Both the position numbers and the translations under genes were made by a program. DNA of 10,169 bases from an uncultured Phycisphaerae bacterium. Its GTDB lineage: Bacteria; Planctomycetota; Phycisphaerae; Sedimentisphaerales; Anaerohalosphaeraceae. This document shows positions 1-6,043 of this stretch, in pieces; the first letter of the stretch is position 1, and the number at the start of each line of letters is the position of its first letter. The stretch spans positions 1 to 10,169 of the forward strand of contig CALKKA010000156.1 in assembly GCA_937995495.1 (NCBI GenBank), read 5' to 3'. The notes under the pieces were generated by a model. That model did no database searches and was not told the origin of the DNA. It worked only from the letters and a program-made list of their open reading frames with translations.

Positions 1-107
1 AGGGCAATGGGCCAGAATAGCAAAGTGGCCGTCAGCCACGGCAGGGCAGTTTCGGCGGCAGGATCAGCGTTCGACTGTGGCGATTGTTTCGTCATTTCAT
101 CGGCCAT
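1..107 (-). CDS. Partial CDS, N-terminus of an unidentified membrane protein
   Basis: A minus-strand reading frame opens with ATG at 107-105 and is still open at base 1, giving 35 residues. It begins with a polar stretch (MADEMTKQSPQSNADPAAE) and then turns hydrophobic (LPWLTATLLFWPIAL), which looks like the start of a transmembrane segment. It lies 19 nt downstream of the TPR lipoprotein stop on the same strand, so the two are probably co-transcribed. No strong Shine-Dalgarno sequence precedes the ATG; a second in-frame ATG at 95-93 is an alternative start. The polar N-terminus followed by a Trp/Pro-containing hydrophobic segment is vaguely like small bacterial two-helix membrane proteins, but there is too little sequence to name a family. 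The reading frame is well supported by position and hydrophobic pattern; its function is unknown. Confidence 0.5.
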   Translation of the reverse strand, partial: MADEMTKQSPQSNADPAAETALPWLTATLLFWPIA

Positions 108-126
108 GTGTCTTGTCGGAGGGTCA

Positions 127-1182
127 TTAGTTGGAATACTGCTTGATCAATTGCGAAAGCTTGGGCTGCTGCGGCTTGATCTGCAATGAAATGCTCCATT
201 GCTCGACGGCCAGTGCCTGCAATTGTTCGTCACTCTGATTTTTCATGGACATCAGCATGTAGGCAACGCCCAGCCCTTTGTGAGCCATCCAGTCATTTTC
301 ATCAACTTCGACAGCCTGCCGATAACTTTCGATGGCTTCGGTGGTTTCCTTTAGCTTCAGCTGGGCAAACCCCAGATACTGATAGGCCAGACTGTTTTCA
401 GGATCCATTGAGATCGCATCGGTTAGCAGTTCTTTGGCAGAACTGTACCGGCCGGATCGCAGATAGGCCCGTCCCAGCGAAATCATGACCGATGGATTAT
501 TTCCCTCCAGTTCCAAAGCACGGCGATATGCGTCGATCGCCTGCATATGATCTTTTTGCACTTCAAAAAGATCGCCCAGCAATAATTCCGGGTCGGCCTG
601 ATTGGGATCCAGCGCTTTGGCTTTCTCCGCATAGGTGAGTGAACTGTCGTACGCCTCCAACTCATAATAACACCGTGCCGCACCCAGGTGGGCGGGATAG
701 TGCTGCGGATCCAGATTGCAGGCGGAGACATAGGCCTTGGCAGCCCGTGTCCACTGTTTGATGATCTGGCAGACTTTACCGAGATTGAAGAAGTCCTTAA
801 AGGACCACGGGTCGTGAAGGGTGGCCTGCTCATAGGCATTGGCGCTGTCCTCATATTTTTCCATCCCCTGCAGGATATCGCCCTTGAGCGAATAGGCCAG
901 TGAAAAGGTTGGATCCAACTCAAGTGCAAGATTGAGCTTTCGGATCGCCTGTTCCCGTTCGTTCAGGTCGTTCAGCATCATGGCATCGACATACATGCTG
1001 ACGGCTTGTTCTTGTGACTCTTCGGTCAAGGCGGCGGCTTTGGGATCCTCAGGGTATTCAGCAACCAGCATATTCGGGTCGGTGGGTGTTTGTTGGGACT
1101 GATCACAGCCCGAAAAAAAGACGATTCCCGATAATATAATAATGATGGCATACGACATCATTGATATAGAATTTCTAAGCAT
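127..1182 (-). CDS. Tetratricopeptide-repeat lipoprotein
   Basis: This gene encodes 351 residues. The start at 1182 (MLRNSISMMS) is chosen over an upstream in-frame start because AAAGGA lies 6 nt before it and because a signal peptide follows directly. A basic N-terminus and hydrophobic core (residues 9-23) lead to a lipobox ending FFSGC, with Cys26 the predicted lipidated residue. After an acidic/proline linker, about eight TPR units run from residue 58 to 338. Their ends recur every 34 residues (LDP at 89, HDP 123, LDP 157, LDP 191, LEG 225, MDP 259, VDE 293), and the last unit is widened by a short insert. TPR solenoids are protein-protein interaction scaffolds; as a lipoprotein it should be membrane-anchored outside the cytoplasm. 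The partner is unknown. A consensus sigma-70-type promoter lies upstream, and an uncharacterised membrane-protein gene follows after 19 nt. Confidence 0.9.
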   Translation of the reverse strand: MLRNSISMMSYAIIIILSGIVFFSGCDQSQQTPTDPNMLVAEYPEDPKAAALTEESQEQAVSMYVDAMMLNDLNEREQAIRKLNLALELDPTFSLAYSLKGDILQGMEKYEDSANAYEQATLHDPWSFKDFFNLGKVCQIIKQWTRAAKAYVSACNLDPQHYPAHLGAARCYYELEAYDSSLTYAEKAKALDPNQADPELLLGDLFEVQKDHMQAIDAYRRALELEGNNPSVMISLGRAYLRSGRYSSAKELLTDAISMDPENSLAYQYLGFAQLKLKETTEAIESYRQAVEVDENDWMAHKGLGVAYMLMSMKNQSDEQLQALAVEQWSISLQIKPQQPKLSQLIKQYSN

Positions 1183-1257
1183 ACAACATCCTTTCAGTTG
1201 TTTTATTTCCCTGTACAACACCACCCTCCAACTGAGAAAAAGATACAATCAGCCGTG

Positions 1258-1285
1258 ATTATAGCGAAATCGGTGTCCCTGTCAA
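1258..1285 (-). promoter_or_regulatory. Consensus sigma-70-type promoter for the TPR lipoprotein
   Basis: On the minus strand a perfect TTGACA (-35, 1285-1280) and a perfect TATAAT (-10, 1263-1258) are separated by 16 nt. This implies transcription starting near 1251 and a 5' leader of about 70 nt before the lipoprotein ATG at 1182. Both hexamers match the bacterial housekeeping consensus at every position, which suggests strong constitutive expression. I see no clear hairpin or riboswitch in the leader. Confidence 0.8.
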
Positions 1286-1370
1286 AAGGATTTCAAAAAT
1301 AAACCACTTCCGGCTCTGAACTATCTTGAATAGAATACGGTCCATGTCGATTTCAGGTTGCCGGAATCAC

Positions 1371-1394
1371 CAAATTGACCGAATACAAATTGAC
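1371..1394 (+). repeat. 9-bp direct repeat overlapping the gpmI -35 box
   Basis: CAAATTGAC occurs at 1371-1379 and again at 1386-1394, a centre-to-centre distance of 15 bp. The downstream copy contains TTGAC of the -35 hexamer. Tandem sites near a -35 box are typical of some activator or repressor sites, but a 9-bp AT-rich repeat can arise by chance, so a regulatory role is only a suggestion. Confidence 0.35.
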
Positions 1395-1418
1395 ACTTCG
1401 GGGCTGTTTCTTTACACT
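1390..1418 (+). promoter_or_regulatory. Sigma-70-type promoter for gpmI-mutL
   Basis: A perfect TTGACA (1390-1395), a 17-nt spacer and TACACT (1413-1418, 4 of 6 matches to TATAAT) form a good housekeeping promoter. The predicted start near 1425 gives a leader of about 42 nt to the gpmI ATG at 1467. The -35 box overlaps the second copy of a 9-bp direct repeat, CAAATTGAC (1371-1379 and 1386-1394, spaced 15 bp), which might be a regulator site or coincidence. Its position inside a longer open frame argues that the upstream in-frame start codons are not used. Confidence 0.7.
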
Positions 1419-1450
1419 AAAAAGTCTTTACCAAAAACCCCTTTAACAGT

Positions 1451-1457
1451 GGAAAGG
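1451..1457 (+). promoter_or_regulatory. Ribosome binding site deciding the gpmI start
   Basis: GGAAAGG lies 9 nt before the ATG at 1467. It fixes the gpmI start there rather than at in-frame codons further upstream (from 1326), which would place the promoter inside the coding region and add 47 residues with no counterpart in the family. Confidence 0.7.
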
Positions 1458-1466
1458 TTCAATAAT

Positions 1467-3038
1467 ATGTCGGAACAGAACGCAACATTGAGGACGCGGC
1501 CGTGCGTGATGATTATCCGCGATGGCTGGGGCTATAATCCTCGTCCCGAAGAGGATGCTTATAATTCGATTAAACTGGCGAACCCGCCAGTGGATGCTGA
1601 ATTGATGGCAAAGTATCCGAATTGCCTGGTTCGCACCTATGGGGAGGATGTGGGTCTTCCGGCCGGAACGATGGGCAATAGTGAAGTCGGCCATCAAAAC
1701 ATTGGGGCCGGGCGTGTGGTGTATCAGAGTTCCGTGCGGATCACACTATCGATTCGTGAAGGCGATTTTTTTGAAAACAAGGCGCTTAATGCCGCGATGG
1801 ATCACGCCCTCAAAAACAACAGCAAACTACACCTGATGGGCTTATGCAGTGATATCGGAGTCCATTCTCTGCTGGGCCATTTATATGGCCTGCTCGAACT
1901 GGCAAAGCAAAAAGGTCTTAGCGAGGTCTATCTTCACGCGTTTATGGACGGGCGGGATTCACCACCGACCAGCGGGCAAGGATACTTAAAAGACATCGAA
2001 GCGAAAATGGCTGAGATCGGTGTGGGTGAAATAGCTTCGGTGGCAGGGCGGTTTTATGCGATGGATCGGGACAAACGCTGGGAGCGGGTCCAGCGGGCGT
2101 ATGATTGCTTGACCCAGGGCATCGGCGGCAAGGCCGTCAGTGCAGAAGAGGCCATTGCCGCTGCTTATGCGAAAGATGAAACAGATGAATTTGTAGAGCC
2201 GCTGAACATCACAGGTCCGGATGGAAAACCTCTGGCTCTCGTTGAAGACCGGGACGCTGTGATCTTCTTTAATTTTCGTGGCGACCGACCGCGTGAGATT
2301 ACCCGTGCTTTTGTAGATGATCCGTTTGGCGGTTTTGATCGAAGCGTTCGTCCCGATGTCCATTACGTGTGCATGACCGAATACGATGCATCGATACAGG
2401 CACCTGTGGCATTTGCCCCGAACCGCAGAATGCCGAATATTGCCGGGGAGTTGTTCAGCCAGCTTGGCCTGACTCAATTTCGATGTGCGGAAACAGAAAA
2501 ATATGCTCATGTAACCTTCTTTTTCAATGGCGGGCGGGAAGAACCCTTCGATGGAGAGGACAGGCAGATCATCCCATCGCCGAAGGTCAAAACGTATGAC
2601 ATGCAGCCGGAAATGAGTGCCAATGAGGTTTGCGAGGAGATCCTGAAACGGCTGGATAGCGGTCAATACGATGTCGTCATCTGCAACTTTGCAAACCCGG
2701 ATATGGTTGGCCATACCGGCGTGCTCGAAGCGGCCGTTACGGCGTGCAAGACAGTGGATGCCTGTGTCGGAAAAGTCGTTGACAAGACGCTCGAACTGGG
2801 CGGCAGTGCGGTCATTCTCGCTGATCACGGGAACTTTGAGCGCATGTGGGATTTTGAAAATGACATGCCCTACACCGCTCACACGGTCGGAGATGTACCG
2901 TTGATCGTTGTGGATAAAGCATTCAAAGAACGCAAAATGGCCGACGGTGGAAAACTGGCCGATGTCGTGCCGACCATGCTGGAAGTCATGGGGCTCGAAA
3001 AGCCCGAAGAGATGACTGGCAAGAGTTTGTTGCTGTAA
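1467..3038 (+). CDS. gpmI: 2,3-bisphosphoglycerate-independent phosphoglycerate mutase
   Basis: This 523-residue enzyme interconverts 3- and 2-phosphoglycerate in glycolysis and gluconeogenesis in the cytoplasm, using two Mn(II) ions and a phosphoserine intermediate. Family length is about 510. Visible residues are Asp19 (DGWG) and nucleophile Ser72 (GNSEVGH), metal ligands Asp412 and His416 (NPDMVGH), Asp453 and His454 (ADHGN) and His472 (TAHT). Substrate-pocket residues are His133, Asp164 (DGRD), Arg195 and Arg201 (GRFYAMDRDKRW), Arg271 and Arg274, and Lys345 (ETEKYAH). These line up with the Bacillus enzyme at a constant offset of 9-10. The order is a split alkaline-phosphatase-like phosphatase domain with the transferase domain inserted after the serine region. 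Minor oddities are SDIGVHS for the usual SDGGVHS and NFRGDR for NFRPDR. mutL follows after 32 nt in the same direction. Confidence 0.97.
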   Translation: MSEQNATLRTRPCVMIIRDGWGYNPRPEEDAYNSIKLANPPVDAELMAKYPNCLVRTYGEDVGLPAGTMGNSEVGHQNIGAGRVVYQSSVRITLSIREGDFFENKALNAAMDHALKNNSKLHLMGLCSDIGVHSLLGHLYGLLELAKQKGLSEVYLHAFMDGRDSPPTSGQGYLKDIEAKMAEIGVGEIASVAGRFYAMDRDKRWERVQRAYDCLTQGIGGKAVSAEEAIAAAYAKDETDEFVEPLNITGPDGKPLALVEDRDAVIFFNFRGDRPREITRAFVDDPFGGFDRSVRPDVHYVCMTEYDASIQAPVAFAPNRRMPNIAGELFSQLGLTQFRCAETEKYAHVTFFFNGGREEPFDGEDRQIIPSPKVKTYDMQPEMSANEVCEEILKRLDSGQYDVVICNFANPDMVGHTGVLEAAVTACKTVDACVGKVVDKTLELGGSAVILADHGNFERMWDFENDMPYTAHTVGDVPLIVVDKAFKERKMADGGKLADVVPTMLEVMGLEKPEEMTGKSLLL

Positions 3039-3070
3039 TGGGTGTCTAAGAAAAAGCTGAAGGCCGATAA

Positions 3071-4894
3071 ATGGGTAAAATAGCCGTTCTTGATGACAAT
3101 ATGATTAACATGATCGCCGCCGGTGAGGTGATTGAACGGCCGGCGAGTGTCGTTAAGGAGTTACTCGAAAACAGCATTGACGCCGGAGCGACGAAAATTG
3201 TCATAGAGGTCGAGCAGGGCGGCCGCGATCTGATTCGTATTATCGACAACGGCTCCGGGATGGATGCTGCCGATCTGGCACTGGCCTTTGAGCCGCATGC
3301 AACCAGCAAGATTCGCATCAGCGATGATCTTAGCGGAATTCGTTCGATGGGTTTTCGGGGTGAGGCATTGGCCAGTATCGGTTCGGTCGCAAAAGTCACC
3401 GTGACCAGCCGCACGACGGATGTCATTGAGGCCCATACGATCCAGAACGATTGCGGCGATAAAAGCGAGGTTCGCCCGTGCAGTGGCGATGTCGGGACGA
3501 CGATCGAAGTCCGAAATATTTTCTACAAACTGCCTGCCCGTCAAAAATTCCTAAAGACGCCCAAGACAGAGATGACGCACATTACCGAGCAGGTTACGCG
3601 GATCGCATTGGCTCATGAAGACTTGGATTTAACCCTGAACCACAACGGCCGCGAAGTCCACCGCCTGCTTGGCGGACAGGGTGTCAAAGAACGCATTCAG
3701 GTTTTATTTGGACAATCATTAGCCGAAGACCTGCTGGAAACAAGCCGGGCCGAACGGGGGATGCAGATGCGTGCGTTATTGGCCAAACCTGTGGCAGCCA
3801 GGGCCAGCGGTAAATATCAGTATCTTTTTTTGAACCGCCGCTTTATTCGTGACCGATTTGTCCTGCACGCTGTCAAGGAGGCCTACCGGGGTCTCATGGA
3901 ACCGAACAAGTACCCAGTGGTGTTTTTATTTATGCAGATGCCGCCGGAGGATTATGATGTCAATGTGCATCCCACCAAGACAGAGGTTCGATTTGATAAT
4001 GCCAATCTCATTCATTCGCAGGTGCTGGCGGTGATTCGAGACAAACTGCTTGGCACAAACTTGGATGTTGGCGGCAAAGCCCCAGCGGCAACATCATTTT
4101 CGCCGGGTCATTCGTCCGGATTTGGGACAGGGCACCGAAAAGAACGCATCCAGCAGGCGATGTCAGACTTTTTCAGTCGACCCGCTTCGGCGCCGCATCA
4201 GCAAAAATTTTCATTCTCGAATACCAAGCAGGGTGAACCGTTCCCGCAAACAGTAGAATCGTCCGTTGCGATGTCTTTGCCCGATATGCCGGCGTTTGAG
4301 CAATCTGAAAGCTGGCATGCAAAGCAGTTTCTTCAGGTTCATAACAGCTATATCCTCTTGCAGAGCGAAGACGGTTTTCTGGTGGTTGACCAGCACGCTC
4401 TGCACGAACGAATTCTGTATGAGCAGATGGTTAAACGACTCAACGAGGGCAATCTGCCCTCACAGCGATTATTGATGCCGCACAGTTTTGAAGTCACAAA
4501 CGCTCAATTGCAAGCATATGAGTCCCAGAAAGAGTTGTTTGTCAAATTGGGAATTGAAGTGGAACCGTTTGGACCGAACACCTTGGCGGTGCAGACATTT
4601 CCCGCTTTGTTGCATAAGGCCGATCCGGTCGAATTTGTAAAAGAGATGTTGGATAAACTCGTTGAAGAAGCAGCGGATTCTGATCAGGAGCGATTGATAC
4701 ACGAAGTGCTGGATATGGCCGCCTGTAAGGCAGCGATCAAAGCTGGGCACGCCTTGAGCGAAGAGGAAATGAGCCAGTTACTCAAAGACAAGGACATTGT
4801 TCAGCGAACCAGTCGATGCCCGCATGGAAGACCGACGACCCTCTCTTTTTCTCTAAAGGAATTAGAGAAACAATTTAAGCGGACGGGGTTTTGA
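3071..4894 (+). CDS. mutL: DNA mismatch repair protein MutL
   Basis: This 607-residue protein is the mismatch-repair mediator that links mismatch recognition by MutS to strand incision and excision. The N-terminal GHKL ATPase shows Glu30 and Asn34 (KELLENSIDAGA), Asp59 with GSG (61-63), ATSKI (77-81) and GFRGEAL (94-100), then the S5-like fold ending NVHPTKTEVRF (298-308). A low-complexity linker covers about 332-415. The C-terminal dimerisation/nuclease domain has the metal-binding motif DQHA-x2-E-x4-E (440-451), ACKAAIK (551-557) and CPHGRP (583-588). It is therefore the nicking type of MutL, as in Bacillus, and not the nuclease-lacking E. coli type. QRLLMP (465-470) matches the position and form of the Bacillus beta-clamp-binding motif. 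GAAGG precedes the ATG by 8 nt. It probably shares the gpmI transcript. No mutS or mutH is in view. Confidence 0.97.
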   Translation: MGKIAVLDDNMINMIAAGEVIERPASVVKELLENSIDAGATKIVIEVEQGGRDLIRIIDNGSGMDAADLALAFEPHATSKIRISDDLSGIRSMGFRGEALASIGSVAKVTVTSRTTDVIEAHTIQNDCGDKSEVRPCSGDVGTTIEVRNIFYKLPARQKFLKTPKTEMTHITEQVTRIALAHEDLDLTLNHNGREVHRLLGGQGVKERIQVLFGQSLAEDLLETSRAERGMQMRALLAKPVAARASGKYQYLFLNRRFIRDRFVLHAVKEAYRGLMEPNKYPVVFLFMQMPPEDYDVNVHPTKTEVRFDNANLIHSQVLAVIRDKLLGTNLDVGGKAPAATSFSPGHSSGFGTGHRKERIQQAMSDFFSRPASAPHQQKFSFSNTKQGEPFPQTVESSVAMSLPDMPAFEQSESWHAKQFLQVHNSYILLQSEDGFLVVDQHALHERILYEQMVKRLNEGNLPSQRLLMPHSFEVTNAQLQAYESQKELFVKLGIEVEPFGPNTLAVQTFPALLHKADPVEFVKEMLDKLVEEAADSDQERLIHEVLDMAACKAAIKAGHALSEEEMSQLLKDKDIVQRTSRCPHGRPTTLSFSLKELEKQFKRTGF

Positions 4895-4912
4895 ATACTT
4901 TTTTTAAGCCCC

Positions 4913-4937
4913 AAATGTCCTTAATAAGGCATTTTTT
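4913..4937 (+). terminator. Possible weak intrinsic terminator after mutL
   Basis: Nineteen nt past the mutL stop, CCTT (4919-4922) pairs with AAGG (4926-4929) across a 3-nt loop. The stem extends below a single bulged T through ATG/CAT (4915-4917 with 4930-4932), and a run of T to 4937 follows. The stem is short and AT-rich, so termination may be partial. It overlaps a perfect 16-bp palindrome, TTTTTTCATGAAAAAA (4932-4947), which could instead serve as a site for a dimeric DNA-binding protein. Confidence 0.4.
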
Positions 4938-4956
4938 CATGAAAAAAGGAATTTCA

Positions 4957-4986
4957 TTGTAATAATACCATCAACTTGTGTATTAT
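4957..4986 (+). promoter_or_regulatory. Candidate promoter for the traR/dksA-like, yacG, membrane protein and dehydratase run
   Basis: TTGTAA (4957-4962, 4 of 6 to the -35 consensus), an 18-nt spacer and TATTAT (4981-4986, 5 of 6 to the -10 consensus) fit a housekeeping promoter. The predicted start near 4993 leaves a leader of about 65 nt before the GTG at 5059. It lies after the possible mutL terminator, so this run is probably transcribed independently of gpmI-mutL. Confidence 0.55.
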
Positions 4987-5058
4987 GACCCATTCATTTT
5001 TGCGTTTTCAGTTGTCAAAAGCATCAACAGACGATGTCCATAAGAAAGGTAAGTTTTT

Positions 5059-5805
5059 GTGGCAAAAAAGGTTAAGAAAAAAACAAAGAAGCCGGCTGTC
5101 AAAAAAACGGTAAAGAAGAAGGCCGTCAAAAAGACTAAAAAGGCCGTCAAAAAGACCGCTAAGAAAAGCACCGCCAAGAAGAAAATAGCTAAGAAGAAAG
5201 TTGCACCCAAGAAAAGTAAGAAAAAAAAAGTGTCCAGAACACGAAAAAGCAAACTGACCGCCAAAGAATTAGCCTCTTTCCGCGAATTGCTTATTGAAAA
5301 GTTGAAAGAGATCATTGGCGATGTGCAACATATTGAATCGGGCGCCTTAAAAACTTCGCGTCAGGATTCAGCCGGCGACCTATCCAGCATGCCGATTCAT
5401 ATGGCCGATATTGGCAGTGATAATTATGAGCAGGAATTTTCACTGGGCTTGATGGACAGTGAGCGGAAAATCGTTCAGGAAATTCACGAAGCGATAAAAC
5501 GCATTGAAGAAGGAACGTATGGTATTTGTGAGGGAACCGGGGAACCCATCCCCAAAATTCGGTTAAAAGGCATACCGTGGACGCGGTACTGTGTGAAATT
5601 TGCTGAATTAGTTGAAAAAGGTTTGGCGATTGAGCCGGACCATGCCTTCATGGATGAGTCAGAGTTGGGCGTTGACGATGAAGATGAAGAAGAAGGCTTG
5701 GATGAAGATCTGGAAGATTCAGATGATTCACGTGTCTTCTTTTACGGTTATGACGATGACGATGATGAAGAAGATGAAGAAGACGGCCTCCGTAGGATCG
5801 AATAG
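5059..5805 (+). CDS. TraR/DksA-family protein with lysine-rich N-terminal and acidic C-terminal tails
   Basis: This gene encodes 248 residues with a GTG start; AGAAAGG lies 9 nt upstream. Residues 1-65 form a histone H1-like tail with 34 Lys and 2 Arg and no acidic residue, built from KKAVKKT-like units. Residues 66-195 resemble TraR/DksA proteins: a helical region (67-95), HMADIGSDNYEQEFSLGL (114-131), a helix with DSERKIVQEIHEAIKRIEEGTYGIC and the zinc-finger region. Only Cys157 and Cys178 of the four expected cysteines remain; the partners are Thr160 and Phe181, at the exact C-x2-C spacings of DksA. Residues 199-248 carry 29 Asp/Glu out of 50. DksA-type proteins act on RNA polymerase through the secondary channel; whether this one does is unproven. 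The basic tail suggests nucleic-acid binding, and the acidic tail may mask it or bind partners. yacG abuts the stop codon. Confidence 0.85.
   Translation: MAKKVKKKTKKPAVKKTVKKKAVKKTKKAVKKTAKKSTAKKKIAKKKVAPKKSKKKKVSRTRKSKLTAKELASFRELLIEKLKEIIGDVQHIESGALKTSRQDSAGDLSSMPIHMADIGSDNYEQEFSLGLMDSERKIVQEIHEAIKRIEEGTYGICEGTGEPIPKIRLKGIPWTRYCVKFAELVEKGLAIEPDHAFMDESELGVDDEDEEEGLDEDLEDSDDSRVFFYGYDDDDDEEDEEDGLRRIE
5119..5156 (+). repeat. Tandem 21-bp period repeat coding the lysine tail
   Basis: The 17-nt sequence AAGGCCGTCAAAAAGAC occurs at 5119-5135 and again at 5140-5156, a period of 21 bp (seven codons, KAVKKTK then KAVKKTA). The nucleotide identity, including third positions, suggests recent tandem duplication within the tail-coding region. 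Such tails probably change length by this route. Confidence 0.75.
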
Positions 5806-5997
5806 ATGGATTTCAAATGTCCGATATGTGATAAAGTAATCCCTTCCGTATCGTCAACCGACAAAGGGAAATGCCGGATTAATGCCCCTTATTTCCCTTT
5901 CTGTAGTGAGCGTTGCAGGTGGATCGATCTTAATGGCTGGCTCGAAGGTGACTATCGGGTTTCTTCTGAAATTCAGGCTTCCGATGCTGAATTTTGA
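5806..5997 (+). CDS. yacG: YacG-like zinc protein, putative DNA gyrase inhibitor
   Basis: This gene encodes 63 residues. It has CPIC (Cys5, Cys8), then FPFCSERCRWIDLNGWLEGDYRV with Cys33 and Cys37, matching the YacG signature of CPxC followed by FCSxRCxxIDLxxW. E. coli YacG binds the GyrB subunit and blocks DNA binding by gyrase; the same role here is inferred from family membership. The loop between cysteine pairs is longer than in E. coli YacG (24 residues against 15) and includes an extra Cys23. The ATG directly follows the TAG of the preceding gene with no gap, and AGGA (5794-5797) inside that gene serves as the ribosome site, so translation is probably coupled. The next gene starts 46 nt downstream on the same strand. 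Confidence 0.88.
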   Translation: MDFKCPICDKVIPSVSSTDKGKCRINAPYFPFCSERCRWIDLNGWLEGDYRVSSEIQASDAEF

Positions 5998-6043
5998 ACT
6001 AAAAATCACAACGCATTGAAACATAAGCGGCAAGGAGAGTTTT

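Noticed and set aside
483..929. 148-codon frame overlapping the TPR gene on the same strand
   Set aside because: The TPR frame shows a 34-residue periodicity across this whole stretch, and the alternative frame has no recognisable pattern.
1183..1248. N-terminal extension of the TPR lipoprotein to 1248
   Set aside because: The extra residues precede a complete signal peptide, and AAAGGA sits 6 nt before the ATG at 1182. The longer start would lie only a few bases from the predicted transcription start.
1326..1466. N-terminal extension of gpmI by 47 residues from an upstream in-frame start
   Set aside because: It would contain the promoter at 1390-1418, has no ribosome site and has no counterpart in the family. 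The ATG at 1467 has a good ribosome site and gives the usual length.
1986..2882. 298-codon open frame antisense to gpmI
   Set aside because: It lies wholly inside a gene with every family residue intact and has no domain-like pattern; it is a shadow of codon bias.
4915..4962. 15-codon open frame after mutL (MSLIRHFFMKKGISL)
   Set aside because: It has no ribosome site and overlaps the probable terminator and palindrome; it is expected by chance in AT-rich sequence.
4985..5113. Frame of about 42 codons starting in the -10 region (MTHSFLRFQLSK...) and overlapping the dksA-like gene
   Set aside because: Its ATG overlaps the predicted -10 box, it has no ribosome site, and its basic second half is only the lysine tail read in another frame.
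5119..5230. Lysine-codon repeats considered as a CRISPR-like or mobile repeat
   Set aside because: The repeats are in phase with the reading frame (period seven codons) and code a low-complexity tail; there are no spacers and no terminal inverted repeats.
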